DNA of 64,000 bases from Oscillospiraceae bacterium (lineage in GTDB: Bacteria > Bacillota > Clostridia > Oscillospirales > Oscillospiraceae). The notes below the pieces were generated by a model. The model made no database searches. It worked only from the letters and a program-made list of their open reading frames with translations, and was not told where the DNA came from. The stretch is taken from the NCBI GenBank assembly GCA_902802045.1, contig CADCKQ010000001.1, positions 62,001-126,000 of the forward strand, written 5' to 3'. The position numbers were made by a program, and so were the translations under genes. This document shows positions 16,605 through 25,019 of the stretch, piece after piece. How positions within the stretch are numbered: position 1 is the first letter of the stretch; the number at the start of each line of letters is the position of its first letter.

Positions 16605-17837
16605 TCAGTCTCTTCTGAACAGATCTCTTGTATAGACTTTTTCTTTTACATCGTCGAGAACTGTATCATATCGATTTGCTATTATCGCGTTGCTCTGAGC
16701 TTTAAACTCATTCAGATCATTCACAACTCTGCTGCCGAAAAATGTCGATCCGTTTTCAAGAGTCGGTTCATATACTATGACTTCGACCCCTTTGGCTTTT
16801 ATTCTTTTCATAACTCCCTGAATTGAACTCTGCCGGAAATTGTCGCTGTTGGATTTCATCGTCAGTCTGTATACTCCGACTGTCGTTTTCTTCTCCTTTA
16901 AGGAGTCATACATGTCATTGGCTTCATAACCTCCCGCAAGAGAAAGGACTCTGTCCGCTATAAAATCTTTCCGGGTACGGTTTGATTCCACTATAGCCTT
17001 TATGAGATTTTCCGGGACATCCTCATAGTTTGCAAGCAGCTGTTTGGTATCCTTCGGGAGGCAGTATCCGCCGTAGCCGAAAGACGGATTGTTGTAATGG
17101 GAACCTATCCTCGGATCCAGACAGACTCCTTCAATAATAGACCTGGTATCCAATCCTTTGAGCTCTGCATATGTATCCAGTTCGTTAAAAAATGATACCC
17201 TCAGAGCAAGATATGTATTTGCAAAGAGCTTCACTGCCTCGGCCTCCGTGAAGCCCATGAAAAGAGTGTCAATGTTTTCTTTATTGGCAGCTTCCTTAAG
17301 AAGATCAGCGAATGTATGTGCTGCATTAGTCAGCTTCTCATTTTTAAGGTCTGTTCCTACTATGATGCGGCTTGGATAAAGGTTATCATATAGAGCTCTG
17401 GATTCGCGCAGGAACTCGGGAGAAAAAAGAATGTTCTCTGAACCTGTTTCTGCTCTTACCGATTCTGTATAACCTACGGGCACTGTGCTTTTTATTACCA
17501 TCAAAGCATCAGGGTTAACGCGCATGGTTATATTAATAACATCCTCTACGGCCGAAGTATCGAAATACCCGCGTGCGGGATCATAATTTGTAGGGGCAGC
17601 TATTATGACCATTTCGGCATTTCTGTAAGCAGCTTCCTTGTCCGTAGTGGCCTTAAGATCAAGTTCCCGGGCAGCAAGATATTCTTCTATCTCCTCATCC
17701 TGTATCGGAGATATTCTGCTGTTTATAAGCTCCGCTTTGGACGGAGTCGTGGTTACGGCTGTCACATCATTATTTCGGGCGAGCAGCACCGCAAGAGAAA
17801 GCCCTACATATCCCACGCCTGCCACAGTTATTCTCAT
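16605..17837 (-). CDS. ugd: UDP-glucose 6-dehydrogenase
   Basis: This 410-residue protein belongs to the UDP-glucose/GDP-mannose dehydrogenase family. The N-terminal NAD-binding fold is [25 protein letters not shown] and [10 protein letters not shown] follow, and the catalytic Cys sits in [11 protein letters not shown] (near residue 258). It oxidises UDP-glucose to UDP-glucuronate, a precursor for surface polysaccharides. The E. coli-type short form fits better than the UDP-ManNAc enzymes, but other nucleotide sugars cannot be excluded. It is transcribed alone on the minus strand. Confidence 0.9.
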   Translation of the reverse strand: MRITVAGVGYVGLSLAVLLARNNDVTAVTTTPSKAELINSRISPIQDEEIEEYLAARELDLKATTDKEAAYRNAEMVIIAAPTNYDPARGYFDTSAVEDVINITMRVNPDALMVIKSTVPVGYTESVRAETGSENILFSPEFLRESRALYDNLYPSRIIVGTDLKNEKLTNAAHTFADLLKEAANKENIDTLFMGFTEAEAVKLFANTYLALRVSFFNELDTYAELKGLDTRSIIEGVCLDPRIGSHYNNPSFGYGGYCLPKDTKQLLANYEDVPENLIKAIVESNRTRKDFIADRVLSLAGGYEANDMYDSLKEKKTTVGVYRLTMKSNSDNFRQSSIQGVMKRIKAKGVEVIVYEPTLENGSTFFGSRVVNDLNEFKAQSNAIIANRYDTVLDDVKEKVYTRDLFRRD

Positions 17838-17913
17838 ATTCTCACTTCCCGAACTGTAATGATTTCAAATTGCGGTTTATAGTAGCATACTGCGAAATGA
17901 AAAGCAAATTTTA

Positions 17914-17942
17914 TTGTAATTTTCAATCATTGAAGATATAAT
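17914..17942 (+). promoter_or_regulatory. Promoter for the Ptb-family/pckA operon
   Basis: TTGTAA (17914-17919), 17 bp, then TATAAT (17937-17942). The ATG at 17992 follows a GTGGAGG ribosome-binding site. Confidence 0.75.
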
Positions 17943-17991
17943 GTTTTGATGAAAAATTTATATATACGCAATTTTTAAGTGGAGGTTTTTT

Positions 17992-18924
17992 ATGGATAGT
18001 ATGTACTCGCATGACTTCGACAAAATAGTCAATGCCGCATCCTCTCTTCAAAGGCCTGCCCGTGTTGCTTTGGCCGGAGCAGATGTGGAGAACATTCTTC
18101 TGGGTCTTTTTGATGCACAGGAAGCGGGTTTTGCCGAGCCGATTCTGATCGGCAATTACCAGAGAATAATGGATAAGCTGAAAGCCTTGGGTCTGGAAAA
18201 CAGGTCCTTCGATCTGCAGCCTGTTGCCGACGATGTCAATGTCGTTCAATATGCAATAGATATGGTCGCTGCAGGCAAAGCTGATGTGCTTATGCGCGGC
18301 AATACTCAGACCAGAGATTTCCTGCTCCCCATTGTCAACAAAACCAACCACCTGCTTGAGGACGGGCTTATGACTCATGTCTCAATGATAAAAATCCCGG
18401 ACTATCATAAGGTCCTTTTCATCTCTGATGTCACTCTTCTTGTAAAGCCTAATGCGGATCAGAAGGAAGAGATCATAAAAAACATGGTCAGAGTCATGAA
18501 GGTCATGGATGTTAAAGATCCGAAAATCGCTATTCTCTCGCTTATCGAGACTCCGAACTTCTATATGAAGGATACATTGGATGCTGCGAACCTCGTAGTC
18601 AAACAGAAAAGACACCCGTTTGCAGAGTGCAAGCTTGTAGGCCCCATCCCCTGGGATCTTATTGTGAGCAAAGAGGCAGCGAGGCTTAAGAACTACGACT
18701 GTGAGTACTGCGGTGAATTTGACGGTATCGTTATGCCTGATCTTATGAGCGGGAACCTGCTTATTAAGGTTCTTCAAATGAATGCCCGGGCAAACAGCTG
18801 CGGGATCATTGCCGGCGCCAAAGTCCCGATAGCGATCACTTCCAGGAGCGATTCGAAAGAGCAGGCCTTCCTTTCACTTGCTGCATGTGCAATTCTGGCT
18901 CAGACAAAAAAATATAAGAATTAA
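17992..18924 (+). CDS. Phosphate butyryltransferase/acetyltransferase family enzyme
   Basis: This 310-residue protein is of the PTA/PTB family, which moves an acyl group between CoA and phosphate. Recognisable stretches are PILIGNYQRI near residue 49, ADVLMRGNTQTRDFL near residue 98 and a C-terminal GIIAGAKVPIAITSRSDS. The last resembles phosphotransbutyrylases more than acetyl-specific Pta. No butyrate kinase is adjacent, so the physiological acyl group is open. It lies 19 bp ahead of pckA in one transcription unit, linking acyl-phosphate and PEP/oxaloacetate metabolism. Confidence 0.85.
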   Translation: MDSMYSHDFDKIVNAASSLQRPARVALAGADVENILLGLFDAQEAGFAEPILIGNYQRIMDKLKALGLENRSFDLQPVADDVNVVQYAIDMVAAGKADVLMRGNTQTRDFLLPIVNKTNHLLEDGLMTHVSMIKIPDYHKVLFISDVTLLVKPNADQKEEIIKNMVRVMKVMDVKDPKIAILSLIETPNFYMKDTLDAANLVVKQKRHPFAECKLVGPIPWDLIVSKEAARLKNYDCEYCGEFDGIVMPDLMSGNLLIKVLQMNARANSCGIIAGAKVPIAITSRSDSKEQAFLSLAACAILAQTKKYKN

Positions 18925-18943
18925 TTAAGAAAGAGGTATATAA

Positions 18944-20548
18944 ATGTCAAATCTTGATCTAAGCAAATATGGGATAACAGGTGTTTCTGAGATCATCTAC
19001 AACCCTTCCTACGAAAAACTGTTCGAAGACGAAATGGATCCCTCTCTCACCGGCTATGATGTCGGCAGACTTTCAGAACTTGATGCTGTCAATGTAATGA
19101 CCGGTATCTATACCGGACGTTCTCCCAAGGACAAGTTTATCGTTATGGATGAGAATTCCAAGGATACGGTCTGGTGGGCAGACGGAAAGAACGGAAGCGA
19201 CAACCATGTCTGCTCCGAGGAAACCTGGGCTGTCGTAAAAGAGCTTGCCGTTAAGGAGCTTTGCGGAAAGAAGCTGTATGTCGTAGACGCGTTCTGCGGA
19301 GCAAACAAGGACACAAGAATGGCTGTCAGGTTTATCATGGAAGTAGCATGGCAGGCACATTTTGTCCGCAATATGTTCATCAAACCGACAGCTGCCGAGC
19401 TTGAATGCTTCGAACCTGATTTCACCGTATATACGGCTTCAAAGGCTAAAGTCGAAAATTACAAAGAGCTCGGGCTCAACAGTGAGACTGCCGTCGTATT
19501 CAACATCTCTTCCCGCGAGCAGGTAATACTGAACACCTGGTACGGCGGGGAGATGAAAAAAGGCATGTTCTCCATGATGAACTATTACCTGCCATTAAAG
19601 GGCATAGCCGCCATGCACTGCTCTGCCAATACCGATATGAACGGTGAGAATACCGCTATTTTCTTCGGCCTCTCCGGCACCGGCAAGACCACCCTTTCAA
19701 CAGATCCCAAAAGACTCCTTATCGGTGATGACGAGCACGGCTGGGATGACAACGGCGTATTCAATTTTGAAGGCGGCTGCTATGCAAAAGTTATAAATCT
19801 CGACAAGGATTCGGAACCCGATATCTACAACGCCATCAGAAGAAATGCCCTTCTTGAGAATGTTACACTCGATGAAAACGGCAAGATCGACTTCGCGGAC
19901 AAGAGCGTTACCGAAAACACGCGCGTCTCTTATCCGATAGACCACATCACGAACATTGTCCGTCCTATCTCTGCCGCTCCCGCTGCGAAGAATGTAATAT
20001 TCCTCTCTGCAGACGCGTTCGGAGTCCTTCCCCCGGTCTCAATACTCGACCCTGAGCAGACCCAGTATTATTTCCTCTCCGGATTCACGGCAAAGCTCGC
20101 CGGAACGGAACGTGGCATTACTGAGCCTACCCCAACCTTCTCCGCCGCTTTTGGTCAGGCATTTCTCTCGCTTCCTCCCACAAAATACGCCTATGAGCTG
20201 GTCCGCAAGATGAAGATGAGCGGAGCGAAAGCGTACCTTGTCAACACCGGCTGGAACGGTACAGGCAAACGCATCTCCATCAAAGATACACGCGGGATCA
20301 TAGACGCCATACTGAACGGAGCTATCTTAAATGCTCCCACGAAGAAGATCCCTTATTTCGGATTCGAAATACCCACTGAGCTTGAAGGTGTTGATACAGG
20401 CATTCTTGACCCGAGAGATACCTATGCTGATCCGGCGGAGTGGGACAGAAAAGCTCAGGATCTTGCAGGCCGCTTCATAAAGAACTTCACAAAGTATGAA
20501 GGCATCGAGGGCGGAAAAGAGCTTGCTGAAGCAGGACCGAAACTCTGA
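18944..20548 (+). CDS. pckA: Phosphoenolpyruvate carboxykinase (ATP)
   Basis: The protein is 534 residues, full length for ATP-type PEPCK. It interconverts oxaloacetate plus ATP with PEP, CO2 and ADP. Visible signatures are the substrate loop [10 protein letters not shown], the kinase-1a P-loop [26 protein letters not shown] for the metal/phosphate site, and [11 protein letters not shown]. In fermentative clostridia it often runs toward oxaloacetate. With PpdK in the same window it forms a PEP-pyruvate-oxaloacetate node. An AAAGAGG ribosome-binding site precedes the ATG. Confidence 0.98.
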   Translation: MSNLDLSKYGITGVSEIIYNPSYEKLFEDEMDPSLTGYDVGRLSELDAVNVMTGIYTGRSPKDKFIVMDENSKDTVWWADGKNGSDNHVCSEETWAVVKELAVKELCGKKLYVVDAFCGANKDTRMAVRFIMEVAWQAHFVRNMFIKPTAAELECFEPDFTVYTASKAKVENYKELGLNSETAVVFNISSREQVILNTWYGGEMKKGMFSMMNYYLPLKGIAAMHCSANTDMNGENTAIFFGLSGTGKTTLSTDPKRLLIGDDEHGWDDNGVFNFEGGCYAKVINLDKDSEPDIYNAIRRNALLENVTLDENGKIDFADKSVTENTRVSYPIDHITNIVRPISAAPAAKNVIFLSADAFGVLPPVSILDPEQTQYYFLSGFTAKLAGTERGITEPTPTFSAAFGQAFLSLPPTKYAYELVRKMKMSGAKAYLVNTGWNGTGKRISIKDTRGIIDAILNGAILNAPTKKIPYFGFEIPTELEGVDTGILDPRDTYADPAEWDRKAQDLAGRFIKNFTKYEGIEGGKELAEAGPKL

Positions 20549-20576
20549 GCTTATTGATATATTATAACAATTATTA

Positions 20577-20622
20577 ATAACAGGAGCAGCCGTAATCTTC
20601 GGCTGCTCCTGTTATTTCATTT
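20577..20622. terminator. Terminator after pckA
   Basis: A 16-bp perfect stem (starting ATAACAGGAGCAGCCG at 20577, complement 20600-20615) closes a 7-nt loop and is followed by TTCATTTTT. Confidence 0.92.
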
Positions 20623-20635
20623 TTCCTGATCAGAC

Positions 20636-21334
20636 TTACTTGCTCTTTTTCGCTATATCATTTGTATCGATTGAATCTCTAAAAACTACAAAGCGGTCAT
20701 AGAGAAACTCAGTGACGAAATTTAAGATCATATTAATAGCAGTGACGAGGTATTCGTTCCACTGCATACCCGTAAGAAAATGCTCGAGCCACGTTGAGAG
20801 CGGAGTGAAGACCAGATAGAAAAGTGCGACCAGCGTCATTGCTTTAGGAACGTTATTGGCGGATCTGAAGGTAAACCTGCGGTTCAGCGTAAAGTTCCAT
20901 ACAACCGAACAGACAAGTGCCACCAGATAGCTCACCCAATACTGAAGATGCGCCAGCTCGTTTAAAAGAGTAAATACTCCGATCTCTATAAGCCCTGCCG
21001 AGGCAGAGAAAAGTGCAAATTTTATAAAACGCAAGAATTCTCCGCTTCCCTTTTTCCCTTCAGGCTTATTCAGATACACAACTTTAATTCTGGGGTTTTC
21101 TTCAGAGCTTTCTTCAATGCACTTTTCAAATTTCATTGCATAGTCCCCGAGGTTTTCTTTCAGCATATCTCGGTTTGAAATACAGATTTCAGTCTCTTCA
21201 AAAAGAGAAGTGAGACAGTCGTGCAGCGCATCAAGGTTATTCCCATAGCAGTCCGGAAAAATCAGAACTTCGGAAAAAGCCCTGTGGAGATCGTCTCTGT
21301 TTTTTATGCTGTTTCCGTCTATATTAAGAATCAT
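20636..21334 (-). CDS. Barstar-like domain fused to a GtrA-family membrane domain
   Basis: The first about 90 of 232 residues match barstar, the inhibitor of barnase-type RNases: a start like MILNIDG and the hallmark YGNNLDALHDCLTSL at residues 30-44. From about residue 100 the protein becomes a four-segment GtrA domain (FIKFALFSASAGLIEIGVF, VSYLVALVCSVVWNFTLNRRFTF). GtrA proteins are associated with moving or flipping lipid-linked sugars. The gene lies 2 bp behind a barnase gene, so the pair looks like an RNase plus immunity protein. The inhibitor is tethered to the membrane, probably on the cytoplasmic side. I know of no experimental work on this fusion. Confidence 0.87.
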   Translation of the reverse strand: MILNIDGNSIKNRDDLHRAFSEVLIFPDCYGNNLDALHDCLTSLFEETEICISNRDMLKENLGDYAMKFEKCIEESSEENPRIKVVYLNKPEGKKGSGEFLRFIKFALFSASAGLIEIGVFTLLNELAHLQYWVSYLVALVCSVVWNFTLNRRFTFRSANNVPKAMTLVALFYLVFTPLSTWLEHFLTGMQWNEYLVTAINMILNFVTEFLYDRFVVFRDSIDTNDIAKKSK

Positions 21335-21336
21335 TT

Positions 21337-21822
21337 CTATTCTTCTCCGTACAAGAGCTCAAAAGTCTTGTAATGATCGCCTGAATAATATATAAGTCCG
21401 TCATTTGAAAAAACGATCCTTCTTGATCCCCTGGACTTATAGTTTAGTGTATCGATATCACACTCCGTCCACTCTCTTCCGGGCGCATCGGGCAAAATGC
21501 CTTCATAATTGCCGAAATGCCCGCCGCCTATACATTTCCCCGGAGCATAATCATTCAGGGAGCCTCCCTGCCAGCCAAGGGCTTCTGCTTCCTTTTTAGT
21601 TATATAATTTGAAGGCAGATGCCCGTAAGTATGTATATAGAGCGCGACCTCATCCTTGGAATCGTAGATTCCGTCCTCATCAATGGCTGCCGCTTCCGGT
21701 ACAAGATCTGAGCTGTTTCTCTCTTCATTATCTGCACTCAGATACGGATTTGAAAGAACCTCACCGCAACCGGTCGTGAAAAGAAGCGTAAAAACTAATA
21801 AAAGTGCCGCCAGCCTTTTCAT
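21337..21822 (-). CDS. Lipoprotein barnase-type ribonuclease
   Basis: This 161-residue protein has a lipobox at Cys19 (FTTGC). After a short acidic linker comes a barnase domain: VALYIHTYGHLPSNYITKKEA, LGWQGGSLNDYAPGK and IGGGHFGNYEGILP. The catalytic residues are preserved: Glu120 (EWTECDI, barnase Glu73), Arg134/Arg135 (GSRRIVFS) and His150 (GDHYKTF, barnase His102). It should be an active guanyl-preferring RNase, anchored outside the cell rather than freely secreted. It directly follows the XRE gene with no gap and precedes the barstar-GtrA gene, which would protect the producer before export. Confidence 0.9.
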   Translation of the reverse strand: MKRLAALLLVFTLLFTTGCGEVLSNPYLSADNEERNSSDLVPEAAAIDEDGIYDSKDEVALYIHTYGHLPSNYITKKEAEALGWQGGSLNDYAPGKCIGGGHFGNYEGILPDAPGREWTECDIDTLNYKSRGSRRIVFSNDGLIYYSGDHYKTFELLYGEE

Positions 21823-22341
21823 TTACTTCAGGAGGATCTCCTTGGACGGAAGTTCTTTTTTTGATGTAAATAAGTTTATTGCCTCGCTCAGGAAATTGCT
21901 CAGTATCGCACTGCTCTCGTCCTCTACACCCTTCAGCAGATTCATGACCGACTTCTTTGTATCGGAATCGGCCTCTCTGTATAGCTCAACAAGCTTTTTC
22001 TCCGTAGCAGTTACAGTCATTGTTTTTTTGGATGCGGAGGAGGATGAGGAGGATGTTTTCTTTTTTCCGGATGTGGAGGATGTAGATGATGAGGAGGCGG
22101 AAGAAGAAGGTTTTCCCGATCCTGTACCTCCCTTGGGAGCATTCAGGAGAGAGCTCTGTGTCACTCCAGTAGCTTTTGCTATCTGGCGGAGCTGGGTGGA
22201 GGTGAGTTCCTTTTCGCCGCGTTCCGCTTTCGAGATATCAGAGGCAGTGCAGTTGTCAACCTTTTGTGCAAGTTTCTCCTGAGTAAGGCCTGCAGCTGTT
22301 CTGGCTTCTTTTATCAACACTCCGACTTTTTTGCTTGCCAT
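21823..22341 (-). CDS. XRE-family regulator with Ser/Lys-rich linker
   Basis: This 172-residue protein has an N-terminal helix-turn-helix of the Cro/XRE type at residues 7-62 (IKEARTAAGLTQEKLAQKV, SDISKAERGEKELTSTQLRQIAKATG). A low-complexity Ser/Thr/Gly/Lys linker at about residues 70-105 leads to a helical C-terminal segment of unknown role. Its stop codon touches the barnase ATG with zero spacing, so it is probably the operon's own regulator. Confidence 0.88.
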   Translation of the reverse strand: MASKKVGVLIKEARTAAGLTQEKLAQKVDNCTASDISKAERGEKELTSTQLRQIAKATGVTQSSLLNAPKGGTGSGKPSSSASSSSTSSTSGKKKTSSSSSSASKKTMTVTATEKKLVELYREADSDTKKSVMNLLKGVEDESSAILSNFLSEAINLFTSKKELPSKEILLK

Positions 22342-22365
22342 ATTATTGTCCTTTCTGTATGTTTA

Positions 22366-22391
22366 AAGATCCCCCGCTTTTGCGGGGGATA
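22366..22391 (-). terminator. Hairpin between the HerA-like and XRE genes
   Basis: ATCCCCCGC and GCGGGGGAT close a TTTT/AAAA loop. On the minus strand the T-tract (CTTTAAAC) is weak, so it may only attenuate read-through. Confidence 0.6.
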
Positions 22392-22405
22392 TGATGGATC
22401 CCGAC

Positions 22406-24145
22406 TTACTTTGAAAGCTTTAACAGCCTGAGCAGCGTCTTTTTCAGAACCTGGCCGCCTGCCTGTATCACCTGGGATTCGATCTTTGACTGGCGGGCAG
22501 CATTCTTTTTCTGCTCGGCAGCAGCTGCTTTCTCCTCGGCTTTCTTGGCCTCTGCCGCTGCTTTTTCCGCAGCTTTCTTGGCCTCTGCCTCAGCCTTTTC
22601 CGCCTCTTTCTGAGCTAGGGCAGCAGCCTTCTCTGCCACTTTCCTTGCCTCTTCCTCTTCCTTTTCTCTTGCTTTGCGCTCTGCTTCTTCTCTGGCTATC
22701 TGAATCTTGGCCTGTGCCTCTGCCTCAGCGGCTGCTTTCTTTGCTTCTGCTTCTGCCTGGGCGAGCCTTGTCTTTTCAAGCTCAAGTTCCATTTTCATCT
22801 TCTCAAGTTCGAGCTTGAGTCGCTCATTCTCAAGTGCCTGTGCAGAGAGAGCTGCATTTGCATTGACGTTTTCGTCCATCTTTAATTCCTCCTTGTATTT
22901 GTCTGTTATATCTTCTCTTATTTTTTCGCTGCACGGGCCCATAAGGCTCTCCGGGCAGATAATCGACGTCTGCTGGACAATTTGCGGAATGCCTTTTGCG
23001 TCCAGAAAACTCACAAGCGCTTCCCCTGTCCCCAAAGCCATAATACACTCTGAAGTATTAAGTTCCGGGTTTTCCCTGAAGCTTTCGGCTGCGACTTTAA
23101 CAGCCTTTATCTCAGCGGGAGTATAGGCTCTGAGGGCATGCTGTACTCTGTTCTGGAGCTGGGCAAGGACCTCATTAGAAATATCCGAAGGGCTCTGGGT
23201 GACGAAGTAGATTCCTACCCCTTTTGATCTTATAAGCTTTACCGTCTGCTCTATCTTTTTCAGTAGAGCTTTTTCGGCATCTTTGAACAGGAAGTGTGCT
23301 TCATCAAAGAAAAATACTATTTTAGGTTTTTTCGGATCCCCGACCTCCGGAAGCACATTATACAGTTCCGTCAAAAGCCAGAAAATGAATGTAGAGTATA
23401 CATCGGGATTTTTTACAAGCTCCACACAATCAAGAACATTGATTACACCCCAGCCGTGCTGCTCTCCTTCCTCTTCTGAGCACTTTATCCATTCGGTAAT
23501 ATCTATTGCGGGCTCACAAAAGAATTTCCCGGCGCCCTGGTTTTCAAGAGGAATTAAGGTCCTTAAAACAGAGGTTATACTGGCCGCAGCTATATTGCCG
23601 TATCTGGCTGAATATTTCTGACGGTTTTCATATACATAGCTGATGGCATTTCGGAGATCTTCAAATGAGGACATCGGAAGATTTTCTTTTTCAGCGACTC
23701 GAAACACTATATTCAGTATTCCCTCCTGAACTTCCGTAAGTCCAAGGAGCCTTGAAAGGAGAAGCGGACCCATATTGCTGACGGTTGTGTTTATATTCTT
23801 CCCTTTTTCACCAAAAGCATCCCAGAAGACCGTCGGATAAGCTCTGTATTCAAACACATGTCCGTTATTGAACTCAGGATCTTTCAACCGGAATTTGTTT
23901 ATTCTCTTTTGCATCCCGGCGCTGTCCGCACCTTCCTGTGCAATTCCGGATACATCTCCCTTAACATCACACAGGAACACAGGCACTCCGACCCTGGAAA
24001 ATGCCTCTGCCATGACCTTCATGGTAACTGTCTTGCCTGTTCCGGTTGCTCCTGCGATAAGCCCGTGCCGGTTTGCATGAGCCAGATCCAGGTTTATTTT
24101 TTCACCTTTATCGTTAATCCCTATATAAATGCTTTCCTCTGTCAT
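22406..24145 (-). CDS. HerA-like (DUF853) ATPase with long C-terminal coiled coil
   Basis: This 579-residue protein has a FtsK/HerA-type ATPase core: Walker A GATGTGKTVT near residue 33, Walker B KIVFFFDEAHFLF, and IYFVTQSPSDISNEVLAQLQNRVQHALRAYTP as the sensor/arginine-finger region. From about residue 420 it is an Ala/Glu/Lys-rich coiled coil (repeats of EAEAKKAAEKA) ending in a basic tail. DUF853 proteins are poorly characterised and sometimes linked to DNA handling or defence. It is transcribed toward the XRE-barnase-barstar genes 64 bp away, separated by a modest hairpin. Confidence 0.88.
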   Translation of the reverse strand: MTEESIYIGINDKGEKINLDLAHANRHGLIAGATGTGKTVTMKVMAEAFSRVGVPVFLCDVKGDVSGIAQEGADSAGMQKRINKFRLKDPEFNNGHVFEYRAYPTVFWDAFGEKGKNINTTVSNMGPLLLSRLLGLTEVQEGILNIVFRVAEKENLPMSSFEDLRNAISYVYENRQKYSARYGNIAAASITSVLRTLIPLENQGAGKFFCEPAIDITEWIKCSEEEGEQHGWGVINVLDCVELVKNPDVYSTFIFWLLTELYNVLPEVGDPKKPKIVFFFDEAHFLFKDAEKALLKKIEQTVKLIRSKGVGIYFVTQSPSDISNEVLAQLQNRVQHALRAYTPAEIKAVKVAAESFRENPELNTSECIMALGTGEALVSFLDAKGIPQIVQQTSIICPESLMGPCSEKIREDITDKYKEELKMDENVNANAALSAQALENERLKLELEKMKMELELEKTRLAQAEAEAKKAAAEAEAQAKIQIAREEAERKAREKEEEEARKVAEKAAALAQKEAEKAEAEAKKAAEKAAAEAKKAEEKAAAAEQKKNAARQSKIESQVIQAGGQVLKKTLLRLLKLSK

Positions 24146-24248
24146 AAACGGATTCCTTTCTCAGCGTACAAAATACTAAATCTTGTTATCATTCTTACCT
24201 GAATATACATTATATCAAAAACTGCCGACAAGGCAACAGATATTTAAA

Positions 24249-24276
24249 TAAAAAATCCGCCCCTTTAAGGGGCGGA
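24249..24276 (-). terminator. Terminator after the zinc-ribbon/Big2 gene
   Basis: On the minus strand CCGCCCC (24275-24269) pairs with GGGGCGG (24263-24257) and is followed by ATTTTTT. Confidence 0.85.
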
Positions 24277-24290
24277 AACAGATTTCTGAT

Positions 24291-24935
24291 TTATTTGCTC
24301 CAGGTGCGGAATATGCACTGGGCGGATACACCGAAAACCGTGCATGTGAGTGTCGCATTTCCGGATCCGACCGCGGTAACCTCACATCCGCCGTCGTCAG
24401 TCCTGGAAACCGTAATAACAGTTTCATCACTCGAAGACCAAACGGTATTTGCAGCCACATCCTGAAGGTCTCTGGGGGTAACAGATGCTGTAAATGCGAG
24501 CGGTTCAGTGCCGACTTCCATGGTTACGTCATCTTTCGGCGTTCCGTAATACGTGATAATTACACTTTCAACCGTCGGCATCTGAGTAGGTGTGACGACC
24601 GGCGTCTCCACAACCGGTTCTGTTGACACTTCAACTGTTGCCCGCGGGGGCTTGGCAGAAGACCCTGATCCGTCTATACCGGTGGAAACCATTATTATGA
24701 CTGCCAAAATTACCGCAACGACCAAAATAAGGCCGAAGATCATCTGCCATTTAGTGTTGGCAGCTGCTCTGTCATATGCAGCAGTTCCCTTGACTGTGCT
24801 GGGTGTGGTTCCGGGAGTCCTGGAACTCTGGCTCACTCTTCTTGTTCCGCAATTCGGGCAACGGCTGGAAAGGCTGGAAAATGTTGCTCCGCAGCGGCGG
24901 CATTTTACTTGAGGTACTATCGGCATGTCATTCAC
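24291..24935 (-). CDS. Zinc-ribbon, single-pass membrane, Ig-like (Big2) protein
   Basis: The protein has 214 residues. A zinc ribbon lies at the N terminus (CxxC at 12-15 and 26-29), a Ser/Thr-rich region comes next, then one membrane segment near residues 63-85 (MIFGLILVVAVILAVIIMV). A Thr/Pro-rich stalk and a C-terminal Ig-like fold (LAFTASVTPRDLQDVAANTVWSSSD, then CEVTAVGSGNATLTC) follow. The Cys-rich end should face the cytoplasm and the Ig fold the outside. The same plan occurs in the larger protein at 30394-31404, so the two are paralogues. Function is unknown. A TTGACG-17-TAGAAT promoter lies just upstream. Confidence 0.8.
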   Translation of the reverse strand: MNDMPIVPQVKCRRCGATFSSLSSRCPNCGTRRVSQSSRTPGTTPSTVKGTAAYDRAAANTKWQMIFGLILVVAVILAVIIMVSTGIDGSGSSAKPPRATVEVSTEPVVETPVVTPTQMPTVESVIITYYGTPKDDVTMEVGTEPLAFTASVTPRDLQDVAANTVWSSSDETVITVSRTDDGGCEVTAVGSGNATLTCTVFGVSAQCIFRTWSK

Positions 24936-24981
24936 TCCCTGCTCTAATATTTCTTCAATACGATCTTCTTAGGTATTCTTT

Positions 24982-25010
24982 ATTCTACTACGCAATATTT
25001 CTTTCGTCAA
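24982..25010 (-). promoter_or_regulatory. Promoter for the zinc-ribbon/Big2 gene
   Basis: The minus strand reads TTGACG (25010-25005), 17 bp, TAGAAT (24987-24982). Confidence 0.65.
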
Positions 25011-25019
25011 ATAAAACCG

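Noticed and set aside
17914..17930. A possible Rex operator (TTGTAATTTTCAA) near the Ptb-family promoter
   Set aside because: It deviates from the TTGTTAA-type palindrome and overlaps a -35 box by chance; support is too weak.
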